A DNA stretch of 64,000 bases from Streptomyces blattellae (GCF_009709555.1 NZ_WJBG01000213.1:62001-126000), one strand, 5' to 3'. Positions 33,952 to 41,929 are shown, numbered from the stretch's first letter. The notes: generated from the sequence alone by a model not told the origin. Numbers and translations: made by a program.

Positions 33952-35207
33952 TGGCCGCCAACCCAGGGGCGCGGGACAGCGCTGAATGTGCGGCTACCGC
34001 CGCGTGCGCGCGACCAGCCACACACGACCCGCACCCCTCGACGGCGAAGGCGCCCCTCATCCTGTCCGGTGCCAACGTGGTCATGCCGACGGGAACCGTC
34101 AAAGACGGCTCACTGATCGTCGACGGCACTCGAATCGCCCGCACAGCCCCGGAAAACGCCCAGGTCGTCGACGTAACCGGCCACTGGCTGGTGCCCGGCT
34201 TCGTAGACATCCACAATCACGGCGGCGGCGGAGCCTCCTTCACGTCAGGCACCGCGAACGACGTGGTCACCGGCATCCGCACGCACCGCCTGCACGGCAC
34301 CACCACCCTCGTCGCCTCCACCGTCACCGGCGACATGGACCTCCTGGTCCGGCAGGCGGGCCTGCTCAGCGAACTCGCCGAGCAGGGCGACATCGCCGGC
34401 ATCCACTTCGAGGGCCCGTTCATCTCACCGTGCCGCAAGGGCGCACACTCCGAGGCACTGCTGCGGGACCCGGACCCCGCGGAGGTCCGCAAACTGATCG
34501 ACGCGGCGCGCGGCAAGGCGAAGATGGTCACGCTCGCGACCGAACTCCCGGGCGGCATCGACTCGGTGAGACTCCTGACCGAGCACGGCGTCATCGCGGC
34601 GATCGGCCACACGGACGCGACGTACGAGCAGACGGTCGAGGCGATCGAGGCGGGCGCGACGGTCGCGACGCACCTCTTCAACGCGATGCCGACGCTCGGC
34701 CACCGCGCCCCCGGCCCGATCGCCGCCCTGCTGGAGGACGACCGCGTGACGATCGAGCTGATCAACGACGGCACGCACCTCCACCCCGCCTCCCTCCAAC
34801 TCGCCTTCCACCACGCGGGAGCGGACCGCGTCGCGTTCATCACCGACGCGATGGACGCGGCCGGCTTCGGCGACGGCCGCTACCTGCTCGGCCCACTGGA
34901 GGTCGAGGTCAGCGACGGCGTGGCCCGGCTGGTGGAGGGCGGCTCGATCGCGGGCTCCACCCTCACCCTGGACCGCGCCTTCAAGCGTGCGGTGACACTC
35001 GACCGCCTCCCGGTCGAGGCCACCGTCACGGCCCTCTCCGCCAACCCGGCCAAGCTCCTGGGGATGTACGACGAGGTGGGCTCCCTCGAACCGGGCAAGT
35101 ACGCGGACCTGGTGCTCCTCGACACGGACTTCAACCTCAAGGGCGTCATGCACCGGGGTGAATGGGTGGTCGATCCCCAGCATCCCCAACATCCCCAACC
35201 CGCCTGA
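33951..35207 (+). CDS. nagA: N-acetylglucosamine-6-phosphate deacetylase with repeat-derived N-terminal extension
   Basis: This encodes 418 residues from ATG 33951 (GGAGG 9 nt upstream). The amidohydrolase has the metal motif LVPGFVDIHNHGGGGASFTS, then TTLVASTVTGD, AGIHFEGPFISPCRKGAH, AAIGHTDATYEQTVE, THLFNAMPTLGHRAPGPIAA and the catalytic-Asp region AFITDAMDAAGFGDGRY. It gives GlcN-6-phosphate. As I recall, the S. coelicolor enzyme is about 380 residues. Here residues about 4-30 (NPGARDSAECAATAACARPA) are translated from an interspersed repeat copy, so the repeat seems to have inserted at the start codon and been kept in frame. The C-terminal tail repeats QHP. Confidence 0.93.
   Translation: MAANPGARDSAECAATAACARPATHDPHPSTAKAPLILSGANVVMPTGTVKDGSLIVDGTRIARTAPENAQVVDVTGHWLVPGFVDIHNHGGGGASFTSGTANDVVTGIRTHRLHGTTTLVASTVTGDMDLLVRQAGLLSELAEQGDIAGIHFEGPFISPCRKGAHSEALLRDPDPAEVRKLIDAARGKAKMVTLATELPGGIDSVRLLTEHGVIAAIGHTDATYEQTVEAIEAGATVATHLFNAMPTLGHRAPGPIAALLEDDRVTIELINDGTHLHPASLQLAFHHAGADRVAFITDAMDAAGFGDGRYLLGPLEVEVSDGVARLVEGGSIAGSTLTLDRAFKRAVTLDRLPVEATVTALSANPAKLLGMYDEVGSLEPGKYADLVLLDTDFNLKGVMHRGEWVVDPQHPQHPQPA
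33964..34040 (+). repeat. Interspersed repeat, copy D, inside the nagA coding sequence
   Basis: CAGGGGCGCGGGACAGCGC, then ATGTGCGGCTACCGCCGCG, then CGCGACCAGCCACACACGAC follow the same order as copies A and B. It lies in frame within the first 30 codons of nagA. Confidence 0.8.
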
Positions 35208-35224
35208 CCCGTACGGCAGTCAGC

Positions 35225-35268
35225 GAGACGGTGACCGACCGGGGCCGGGCCCGGTCGGTCACCGTCTC
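35225..35268. terminator. Bidirectional terminator after nagA
   Basis: Perfect 19-bp arms (GAGACGGTGACCGACCGGG and its complement) around a 6-nt loop, followed by TTT. It lies between convergent nagA and the CBM gene. Confidence 0.9.
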
Positions 35269-35286
35269 TTTGGCCTGGTCCTTGGC

Positions 35287-36273
35287 CTAGTCCTGGACCT
35301 GGCCTTCCTTCAGCCACAGCTGGTCCAGCAGGACATCGCACTTGTCGCCGTTCTCGCAGGAGAGCGAGATCGTGTTGGTGCCCTTGGTGAGGGACGGCCA
35401 CGCATACGTCGTGGTCCACCCCTTCGCGAAGTCGCCGTCATCGGCCCCCGCGTAGTTCTTCATGCCCATCTTGGAGCCGAACTGCTTGCCGTTGACGGTG
35501 AGCGTCATCGACTGGTCCTCGCCGGCCGCGCTGTAGCGGGCGAAGAGCGTGTAGACGCCGTCCTTGGGAATGCCGCTGACCGTCCAGGTCACCGAGTTGC
35601 CGACCTGGTTGAGGTTGCCGACGTAGACGCCGCCGTCCGACTGGGCGCCCTCGACGTCCGAGGCCAGTGCGGCGGTGCCGCCCAGCCGGAGTGCCTTCCC
35701 GTCGGTTGTCGGCAGCTCGGCCTCGCTCTCGGCGCTGCCGCTCGCCGACTGGCTCGGCTCGGCGCTCTGGGACTGGGACGGGGTCGAACCCGCCTGGTTG
35801 CCCGTGCCGTCGCCCTCCGAGTCGTCGCCGCCCACCACGGCCACGCTGATTCCGATGACCACCGCGGCGACCACCGCGACCGCACCGATCAGCAGCCCCT
35901 TGGTGTTCGGGCCACCTCCCCGGCCACCGCCGCCGGCGCCGTACGACGGCTGGGGCGGGGCCGTGGGGGCGCCGCCGCCGGGGAACGTCTCCGGCGCGGC
36001 ATAGTGCGCGCTCGGCTGGCCGAAGGCGCCCTGCTGCTGCGGCACGGTCTGGCCGTACTGCGCGGTGGGTGCGGTGGGGGCCGCGGGGGCGGCGGCCTGC
36101 TGGCCGTACTGGCGCTGGCCGACCGAACGCGCTCTGTTGACGGAGCCAACGGAGCCGGGGTAGCCGTAGCCGCCGGAGGGCGGCTGGGCGCCGTTGGCCT
36201 GACCGTCGGCGTAGAGGTAGCCGAACGGGTCGTCGTCCTCGGGCGTGCTCGCGCCGTTGTTGCCGGGCGTCAT
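35287..36273 (-). CDS. Membrane-anchored protein with extracellular carbohydrate-binding (CBM6/35-like) domain
   Basis: This encodes 328 residues. Residues 1-125 are Gly/Gln/Pro/Ala-rich and disordered (GYGYPGSVGSVNRARSVGQ). One membrane helix follows (KGLLIGAVAVVAAVVIGIS), then a Ser/Gln/Glu-rich stalk. The last 135 residues form a beta-sandwich like CBM35/CBM6: ALASDVEGAQSDGGVYVGNL, VTWTVSGIPKDGVYTLFARY and LDQLWLKEGQVQD. It is probably anchored with the binding domain outside the cell and may recognise wall or chitin-type glycans, given its place beside nagKA. No catalytic residues are seen. Confidence 0.75.
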   Translation of the reverse strand: MTPGNNGASTPEDDDPFGYLYADGQANGAQPPSGGYGYPGSVGSVNRARSVGQRQYGQQAAAPAAPTAPTAQYGQTVPQQQGAFGQPSAHYAAPETFPGGGAPTAPPQPSYGAGGGGRGGGPNTKGLLIGAVAVVAAVVIGISVAVVGGDDSEGDGTGNQAGSTPSQSQSAEPSQSASGSAESEAELPTTDGKALRLGGTAALASDVEGAQSDGGVYVGNLNQVGNSVTWTVSGIPKDGVYTLFARYSAAGEDQSMTLTVNGKQFGSKMGMKNYAGADDGDFAKGWTTTYAWPSLTKGTNTISLSCENGDKCDVLLDQLWLKEGQVQD

Positions 36274-36391
36274 CCCTAGGTCTCCTCAACAGGTGCGGTG
36301 CGGATGCGGTGTATAGGTCAGATTGGCGAGCCTACCCGCTCCGCGAGGCCCAAATGGGTGACTCCGGTCGCATCAACTCACTGACCTGCGG

Positions 36392-38050
36392 TCATCCGGC
36401 ACGTCTGTGCTGTTTGGGACGCGATCGTTTCTCGACGTACATCCGCTCGTCAGCGGACTTCAGCACTTCGTCCGCAGTCATCCCGCAATGTGCCCACCCG
36501 ATACCGAAGCTGGCGCCGACCCGCATGGCGCGGCCGTCGACCCGGATCGGCTGGATGATCTCGGTGCGCAACCGGGCCGCGAGGTCCGCCGCGTCGGCCC
36601 GCCCGAGCCCGTCGGCGAGGACGACGAACTCGTCACCGCCGAGCCGGGCGACGGTGTCGCCGTCGCGCACCCCGCGCGACAGTCGCCTGGCCACCTCGAT
36701 GAGCACCGCGTCGCCCGCGTTGTGCCCAAACCGGTCGTTGATCGACTTGAAGCCGTCGAGGTCGCAGAAGAGGACCGCGAGCCCCTTGGTGCCGTCGTCG
36801 TGCTCACCCTCGGGGGCGACCTTGTGCACGTGGTGGTCGTAGGCGTCGTAGACATCGATGCCACCGCCCGGGCGATAGTCGAAGCCGTGGCCGTTGGCGT
36901 CGTAGGCGGCCTGGCCGTAGGCCGCGTCGACGGTGTCGAGGGCGCCGGGGTGGGTGGGCCGCCGGCAGAGCCGGGAGGAGAGCCGGGCGCGCAGTTCGGC
37001 GGAGTTCGGCAGGCCGGTGAGGGAGTCGTGGGAGGCGCGGTGGGCGAGCTGGAGCTCGCGGCGCTTGCGCTCCTCGATGTCCTCGACGTGGGTGAGGAGG
37101 AAGCGGGGGCCGTCGGCGGCGTCGGCGACCACGGAGTTGCGGAGGGAGACCCAGACGTACGTCCCGTCCCGGCGCCCGAGCCTGAGTTCCGCCCGGCCGC
37201 CCTCCGCCGAGGTCCGCAGCAGGGTTCCTATGTCCTCGGGGTGGACGAGGTCGGAGAAGGAGTAGCGGCGCATCGCGGAGGCGGGGCGGCCGAGCAGACG
37301 GCACAGGGCGTCGTTGGTCCTGAGTATCCGGCCGTGCTGGTCGCCGCCCATCTCGGCTATGGCCATGCCGGAGGGGGCGTACTCGAAGGCCTGCCGGAAG
37401 CTTTCCTCGCTCGCCCGCAGCGCCTGCTGCTCGCGTTCGAGCCTGACCAGTGCCCGCTGCATATTCGCGCGTAGACGGGCGTTGCTGACGGCGATGGCGG
37501 CCTGAAAGGCGTACATCTGCAAGGCCTCGCGGCCCCAGGCGCCCGGCCGGCGGCCGTTGCGCGGCCGGTCCACGGACAGTACGCCGATCAGCTCGCCACA
37601 CGCGCCGCCCTGCACGCCGGGCATGAACATCGGCGCGAAGAGCCGGTCGGCCGGGTGCCACTCGTCCTCGAAACGGGGCGCGGGCCCGTCGGTGTACCAC
37701 TGCGGTACGTCGTCGTCATCGAGGACCCAGCCCTCGGTGTGCGGGATGAAGACCAGCTCGCCCCACTGCTCGCCCATGCCCAGCCGCCGCTCCCAGGACT
37801 CGCGGGAGCCGACCCGGCCGGTGATGAGCGCCTCGGCGGCGGGGTTGCCGGCGAAGGCGGCGACGACGAGATCGCCGTCCGGCCGGACCAGGTTGACGCA
37901 TGCCAGCTCGTAGCCGAGGCCGGTCACGACGCCGTCGGCGACGGTCTGCAGTGTGTCCGCGAGGCTGCGGGCCGTGTTCATGTCCGCCATGACCTGGTGC
38001 AGCTGTCGCAGGGTCGCAAGACGGACGTACGGCTCCGACTCGGTCTCCAT
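36392..38050 (-). CDS. cdgB: Diguanylate cyclase CdgB (GAF-PAS-GGDEF)
   Basis: This encodes 552 residues. A GAF domain spans residues about 15-195, then a PAS/PAC pair (ESFRQAFEYAPSGMAIAEMG, LVHPEDIGTLLRTSAEGGRA), then a GGDEF domain from about residue 330. The active site GGDEF is intact in VARLGGDEFVVLADGLG. An allosteric RxxD I-site (RDGD) lies exactly five residues before it, so product inhibition is expected. A 60-residue Tyr/Gly/His-rich insertion (HGFDYRPGGGIDVYDAYDHH) lies inside the GGDEF domain. Domain order and position fit S. coelicolor CdgB (SCO4281), a BldD-controlled regulator of aerial growth. A BldD-like box lies upstream. Confidence 0.9.
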   Translation of the reverse strand: METESEPYVRLATLRQLHQVMADMNTARSLADTLQTVADGVVTGLGYELACVNLVRPDGDLVVAAFAGNPAAEALITGRVGSRESWERRLGMGEQWGELVFIPHTEGWVLDDDDVPQWYTDGPAPRFEDEWHPADRLFAPMFMPGVQGGACGELIGVLSVDRPRNGRRPGAWGREALQMYAFQAAIAVSNARLRANMQRALVRLEREQQALRASEESFRQAFEYAPSGMAIAEMGGDQHGRILRTNDALCRLLGRPASAMRRYSFSDLVHPEDIGTLLRTSAEGGRAELRLGRRDGTYVWVSLRNSVVADAADGPRFLLTHVEDIEERKRRELQLAHRASHDSLTGLPNSAELRARLSSRLCRRPTHPGALDTVDAAYGQAAYDANGHGFDYRPGGGIDVYDAYDHHVHKVAPEGEHDDGTKGLAVLFCDLDGFKSINDRFGHNAGDAVLIEVARRLSRGVRDGDTVARLGGDEFVVLADGLGRADAADLAARLRTEIIQPIRVDGRAMRVGASFGIGWAHCGMTADEVLKSADERMYVEKRSRPKQHRRAG

Positions 38051-38173
38051 GCTCGCCCTCCCCCCGAGACCTCGCAGCGAATCAAGGGTTGTCTTCGGCG
38101 TTCGCTTCGGCGCTTTTGATCAGTGGTGCTGTTGCAGCTTCCCGCCACTGAATCACAGCGCGCTGCCCACTCG

Positions 38174-38186
38174 GTACACAGGGTCA
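38174..38186 (-). promoter_or_regulatory. BldD-box-like site upstream of cdgB
   Basis: GTACACAGGGTCA fits the BldD pattern TnACnCwGnGTnA at all fixed positions except the first T. It is about 125 bp upstream of cdgB, a known BldD target in S. coelicolor. Confidence 0.6.
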
Positions 38187-38201
38187 ACAATTAACGGCTC
38201 T

Positions 38202-38217
38202 TGTGACTCAAGTCACA
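38202..38217. promoter_or_regulatory. Perfect CRP-consensus palindrome upstream of cdgB
   Basis: TGTGACTCAAGTCACA matches TGTGA-N6-TCACA exactly and is a dyad with 6-bp arms. Streptomyces Crp binds GTG-N6-CAC-type sites. It lies 15 bp beyond the BldD-like box, so joint control of cdgB is conceivable. Confidence 0.6.
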
Positions 38218-38310
38218 GCTAAACATGAATAATTGAGCGACGTTTCTGTGAGTTTCCTGTGCATTTGCCGAGCGGGAATTTCGCACCTCTGCGGTGATTG
38301 CGCCCCTGTC

Positions 38311-38452
38311 GTCTGCGGTCCGCCTGCGGCTGCGTACGGTCTGTATGCGGTCTGCATGCGGTCTGCATGCGGTCTGCATGCGGTCTGCATGCGGTCTACC
38401 TGTGCACTTCCCGTGGTCTGCCTGTAGTCCGCCTGTGGCCCGTCTGCGGTCC
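38311..38452. repeat. 11-bp tandem repeat array (CTGCATGCGGT)
   Basis: Five units at 38341-38395 (CTGTATGCGGT then four identical CTGCATGCGGT) are flanked on both sides by degenerate copies such as CTGCGTACGGT and CTGCCTGTAGT. Each unit contains the palindrome GCATGC. Confidence 0.85.
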
Positions 38453-38514
38453 TAGGACCAGGCTCGGGCCAGCGCCCGATGTGCCATACACCGATCGGAG
38501 ACTAGCGTTTCCGT

Positions 38515-39108
38515 GTGCTGAACACTCCCCCTGCCATCACCCCGCCAACCCCGCCCGTCCCCCTGCCCCGCGCCGGGCATGCTGAGGGTGTGAGCAACGA
38601 CGAGTTCCGCGCCGCCATGTCCCGGCTGGCCGCGGGCGTGGTCCTGGTGACCGCGCAGGAGCCCCCGCTCGACCCGGACGACCCCACGTCGCCGAAGGTC
38701 GAGGACGTCGGCATGACCGCGACCTCCTTCATGTCGGTGTCCCTCGACCCGCCCCTGGTCCTGGTCAGCCTGCGCGACGGCTCCCGCATGGACGACCTGC
38801 TCGCCGAGCAGCCCCTGTGGGCGGTCTCGGTCCTCTCCGAGAGCCAGCGCCACATCGCCGGCCGCTTCGCCATGAAGGGGCGCATCAGCGACCGCCTGCT
38901 GTTCGAGGACATTCCCTACGTCCGCGGCGAGGCGACCGGCGCTCCCCTCGTGCGCGGCGCCCTCGCGACCCTGGAGTGCCGCACGGAACAGCGGGTGCCC
39001 GCTGGCGACCACACCCTGGTGATCGGCCGGGTGCTGACAGCCGCCGTAGCGAGCGTGGACGGCGGCCCGCTCGCGTATTTCCGGGGGCGGTACCGGCAGT
39101 TGGGGTGA
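38515..39108 (+). CDS. Flavin reductase-like (FMN-binding split-barrel) protein
   Basis: This encodes 197 residues from GTG 38515; a GTG at 38590 (SNDEFRAAMSRL) is a likely alternative. The flavin-reductase family fold shows FRAAMSRLAAGVVLVTAQ, VGMTATSFMSVSLDPPLVLV, RHIAGRFAMKGRISDRLLF and PLVRGALATLECRTEQRVPA. Such proteins reduce FMN with NAD(P)H or supply reduced flavin to monooxygenases. No monooxygenase lies next to it, so the partner is unknown. An Asp/Pro insertion (LDPDDPTSPKVEDVG) is seen after the first strand. Confidence 0.85.
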   Translation: MLNTPPAITPPTPPVPLPRAGHAEGVSNDEFRAAMSRLAAGVVLVTAQEPPLDPDDPTSPKVEDVGMTATSFMSVSLDPPLVLVSLRDGSRMDDLLAEQPLWAVSVLSESQRHIAGRFAMKGRISDRLLFEDIPYVRGEATGAPLVRGALATLECRTEQRVPAGDHTLVIGRVLTAAVASVDGGPLAYFRGRYRQLG

Positions 39109-39109
39109 T

Positions 39110-39363
39110 GTCACACGTCCAGGAGTGTGATGTCGGGACCGGTGATCTCCATCCGGGTCCAGAGCCCCGACCAGTGCGTCGAAATCACCGTCCCGCGCGG
39201 CGGCCAGGCAGGCGTCGACCACCCGCCGCTGCCGCACCAGCCCGGTGTCCGGCGCCTCGGCGCCCTGCACCCGCCGCCGGGCGCGACCGCCCTGCACCCG
39301 CCGCCGGGCGCGACTGGCCAGCTGCCGGGCCGCGGCCGGCGTCCGCCACTCGGCTACGAACAA
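39110..39363 (-). pseudogene. Fragment of a SigJ-type ECF sigma factor
   Basis: Read on the minus strand, the frame gives TPAAARQLASRARRRVQG and then LVRQRRVVDACLAAARDGDF DALVGALDP. This resembles the end of the sigma-4 region and the start of the SnoaL-like domain of SigJ-type ECF factors. Both ends are missing. A 27-bp tandem duplication (about 39261-39314) doubles RARRRVQG, and the reading then runs out of homology. No start or promoter is seen, so I regard it as a decayed remnant. Confidence 0.5.
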
Positions 39364-39410
39364 CTCCGCCCGACGCGGCTACCGAACGACTCCGGACCGC
39401 CCCACGCGGC

Positions 39411-39839
39411 TCAGGACCAGTCCCGCCCGGACCGCCCCCGCTTCGTATCCGACCGCGCCTTCTTCTCCCGCAGCCGCCGCTCGTTGATCCCGCGCGGGAT
39501 ACGCGTCGGCCGCCGCGGCTTGGGCGGCGGCGCGGTGGCTTCCGCGAGCAGGGCGGCAAGGCGTACGGCGGCGGTCTCGCGGTTGCGCCACTGGGACCGG
39601 TGCTCGGAGGACCGTACGGTGATGACGCCGTCGGCGAGGCGGGCGGCCAGCCGCTCCAGGGCCCGCCGCTTCCACACCTCGGGCAGCGCCTCGGTCTTCG
39701 CCAGGTCGAAGCGCAACTCCACCTGCGAGTCGCTGGTGTTGACGTGCTGCCCGCCCGGCCCCGACGACCGCGAGAAACGCCACATCAGCTCGGCCTCGGG
39801 AAGCGAGACGGAGCCGCGAATGGAATAGGGACCGGACAT
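39411..39839 (-). CDS. arfB: Alternative ribosome-rescue factor ArfB (YaeJ-like)
   Basis: This encodes 142 residues from ATG 39839. It has the release-factor catalytic loop LMWRFSRSSGPGGQHVNTSD with GGQ, and a basic C-terminal tail (PKPRRPTRIPRGINERRLRE, then KKARSDTKRGRSGRD) that enters the empty mRNA channel. It lacks stop-codon recognition domains, so it hydrolyses peptidyl-tRNA on stalled ribosomes. It is a single gene. The tail reads into the decayed sigma-factor region without overlapping it. Confidence 0.9.
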   Translation of the reverse strand: MSGPYSIRGSVSLPEAELMWRFSRSSGPGGQHVNTSDSQVELRFDLAKTEALPEVWKRRALERLAARLADGVITVRSSEHRSQWRNRETAAVRLAALLAEATAPPPKPRRPTRIPRGINERRLREKKARSDTKRGRSGRDWS

Positions 39840-40033
39840 GGCTCCATGGTCGCGCCGCTGTCCGCTCCACGTCACCCGAATATCCGCATGTCCAGATGCC
39901 CGGATGTCCAGAGCGTCCCGGCCGCCCAGGTAAAGAAAGTAAAGTTACCTGGAACCCCGCGTACGCTCCCGGCGTTCATAGGGGTAGCTGTAGCGTTCTT
40001 GCCGTACGTAAACGAGGGAAGGGACTCCCAACA

Positions 40034-40609
40034 ATGGCTGTAAGCCTGTCCAAGGGTGGCAACGTCTCGCTCACCAAGGAGGCTCCGGGCCTGACCGCCG
40101 TCACCGTGGGCCTCGGCTGGGACGTCCGCACCACCACCGGCACGGACTTCGACCTCGACGCCTCCGCGATCGCGGTCAACACCCAGGGCAAGGTGTACTC
40201 CGACGCCCACTTCGTCTTCTTCAACAACAAGCAGACGCCGGACAACACGATCGTCCACACCGGCGACAACCGCACGGGCGAGGGCGCGGGCGACGACGAG
40301 GCGATCAACGTCAACCTGGCGGCCCTCCCGGCCGACATCGACAAGATCGTCTTCCCGGTCTCGATCTACGACGCCGAGAACCGCACGCAGAACTTCGGCC
40401 AGGTCCGCAACGCCTACATCCGCATCCTCAACCAGGCAGGCGGCGCCGAGATCGCCCGCTACGACCTCTCGGAGGACGCGGCCACCGAGACCGCCATGGT
40501 CTTCGGCGAGCTCTACCGCAACGGCGCCGAGTGGAAGTTCCGCGCCGTCGGCCAGGGCTACGCCTCGGGCCTGGTGGGCATCGCCCAGGACTTCGGTGTG
40601 AACGTCTGA
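40034..40609 (+). CDS. terD: TerD-family stress protein
   Basis: This encodes 191 residues, beginning MAVSLSKGGNVSLTKEAPGL. Calcium-binding TerD signatures are present: GLGWDVRTTTGTDFDLDASA, then FFNNKQTPDNTIVHTGDNRT, GEGAGDDEAINVNLAALPAD and IDKIVFPVSIYDAENRTQNF. The C-terminal region RYDLSEDAATETAMVFGELY is also typical. TerD proteins are linked to tellurite, acid or phage stress and, in Streptomyces, to development. It stands alone with a terminator 17 bp after its stop. Confidence 0.95.
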   Translation: MAVSLSKGGNVSLTKEAPGLTAVTVGLGWDVRTTTGTDFDLDASAIAVNTQGKVYSDAHFVFFNNKQTPDNTIVHTGDNRTGEGAGDDEAINVNLAALPADIDKIVFPVSIYDAENRTQNFGQVRNAYIRILNQAGGAEIARYDLSEDAATETAMVFGELYRNGAEWKFRAVGQGYASGLVGIAQDFGVNV

Positions 40610-40626
40610 CGGACGCACTGAGTCAG

Positions 40627-40658
40627 GGAGCCCCCGGCCTTTCGAAGCCGGGGGCTCC
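40627..40658. terminator. Terminator of terD
   Basis: GGAGCCCCCGGC/GCCGGGGGCTCC (12-bp arms, 8-nt loop) lies between convergent terD and the stalk-protein gene. It can act in both directions. Confidence 0.85.
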
Positions 40659-40666
40659 GTCGTCGT

Positions 40667-41929
40667 TCACTCCTTTGGTACGAAACGCACGCACGTCGAG
40701 AACGGGCTCTGCTGGACGCAGGCAAAGAGCGCTTGCCACTTGGAACCTTCGTCCTGGGCACCCTGAGCCAGCGTCCCGGCGCACGACGGGTCGGAAAGGC
40801 CCCAGAGAGTTCCATCCGGCCAGCCGGCCTGGAGTGTACGGTTTTCCACTGCCTGGACACAGGCTGTGGGCGCCTTGTACTGCTTGAGCTGCTGCAGAAG
40901 TTCCAGGTACAGAGGGTTCTTGAGCGAGTTGGCCCGCTGGTCCAGCTCTCGCTGCGCCTCATTGCGCTCCTGCTCCGACGCGTCCGGGTTCCGAACTGTC
41001 GCCAGCGCGTCGGTGGTTTCCTGCAGAGCCTTCTGGATCTGCTTGCGATCCTGCGCGTTCTTCGGTGCTGTCTTCGGGTTCTGGATCGTCACCAGCCCGT
41101 TGGCGAGGGTCTCCAGGACCCTCATGTAGTACGCCCGCTCGTCCGGTGTCATTTGCTGCAGGCTCTCCGCGGCATCCGCCAGTTCGTCTGCGAGCCTCAA
41201 GTAGAAGGCCCGGTCCTCCGGCGCCGTATCCGGGTTCAGGGCCCTCCTCAGCGATTCGGCGATGCCCTCCACGATTCTCGTGTAGGAAGCCCTCTCCTTC
41301 GACGTCGTGTTCGCGTCCTGGGCTGCCTTCAAGGTCGCGGTGACCTGCGCCACGATGCTCGCGTACACGGCCCGGTCCTCAGGCCTGGTAGACGGATCCT
41401 CAATTGCGTCCACCGCCTTGCTGAGCACCTCGTTGAGCTTCTCCTTCACCACCTGGGATGCCTCTAGCCCTGTTACCGCGGCGTCCAGGTCCTTCTGCAA
41501 CTGCTCCGGGTCCGGAGGGGGAGGGTCCGGAGGCTCGGGTGCGGGCGGCTCGGGTGGAGGCTCGGGAGGGGGCTCAGGAGGGGGCTCAGGAGGGGGCTCA
41601 GGTGGAGGCTCGGGTGGAGGCTCGGGAGGCGGCTCGGGTGGAGGCTCAGGAGGCGGCTCAGGAGGCGGCTCGGGAGGCGGCTCGGGAGGCGGCTCGGGAG
41701 GCGGCTCAGGAGGCGGCTCAGGAGGGGGTTCAGGTGGAGGCTCGGGAGGCGGCTCTGGTGGAGGGGGTGGCGGGGGTGGCGGGGGCCCCTCAAGTGCTGC
41801 CGTCGGGCTTTGAGCAGGCTCGGCAGGGGCTGCCACAGCGGTGACAATGCCTGTCGGGACCGCAAGCGCGGCAGCCAGCGAGGACGCGCCGATAATGCGG
41901 CAAATTCGTCGCCGAGCGGTTGCGACCAT
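40667..41929 (-). CDS. Secreted protein with (PEPP)n stalk and alpha-helical repeats
   Basis: This encodes 420 residues from ATG 41929. A signal peptide (ARRRICRIIGASSLAAALAV) is followed by about 85 residues of Pro-Glu-Pro-Pro repeats coded by 12-bp units, forming a rigid rod. The C-terminal 280 residues contain about six related helical units of 28-34 residues, each opening with a motif like RPEDRAVYASIVAQV, APEDRAFYLRLADEL or TPDERAYYMRVLETL. The end holds four cysteines (ACVQAV, PSCAG, ACVQQ, TCVRF), probably in disulfides. No sortase motif is seen. It looks like a surface-extended helical-repeat adhesin or scaffold. I do not recognise the family. Confidence 0.75.
   Translation of the reverse strand: MVATARRRICRIIGASSLAAALAVPTGIVTAVAAPAEPAQSPTAALEGPPPPPPPPPPEPPPEPPPEPPPEPPPEPPPEPPPEPPPEPPPEPPPEPPPEPPPEPPPEPPPEPPPEPPPEPPPEPPPEPPAPEPPDPPPPDPEQLQKDLDAAVTGLEASQVVKEKLNEVLSKAVDAIEDPSTRPEDRAVYASIVAQVTATLKAAQDANTTSKERASYTRIVEGIAESLRRALNPDTAPEDRAFYLRLADELADAAESLQQMTPDERAYYMRVLETLANGLVTIQNPKTAPKNAQDRKQIQKALQETTDALATVRNPDASEQERNEAQRELDQRANSLKNPLYLELLQQLKQYKAPTACVQAVENRTLQAGWPDGTLWGLSDPSCAGTLAQGAQDEGSKWQALFACVQQSPFSTCVRFVPKE

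Larger units (their letters stand above)
38051..38514. other. Long cdgB upstream region with operator sites and tandem repeats
   Basis: This 464-bp gap has no coding frame with normal codon bias. It holds the BldD-like box (38174), the CRP-like palindrome (38202), a low-GC stretch to about 38290, and an array of 11-bp repeats (about 38311-38452). The cdgB transcript probably starts near the operators. Confidence 0.6.

Noticed and set aside
38190..38427. Short frames in the 11-bp repeat region encoding Cys/Met/His-rich or MQTACRPHADR repeats
   Set aside because: They only translate the tandem repeat and have no start context or conserved ends.
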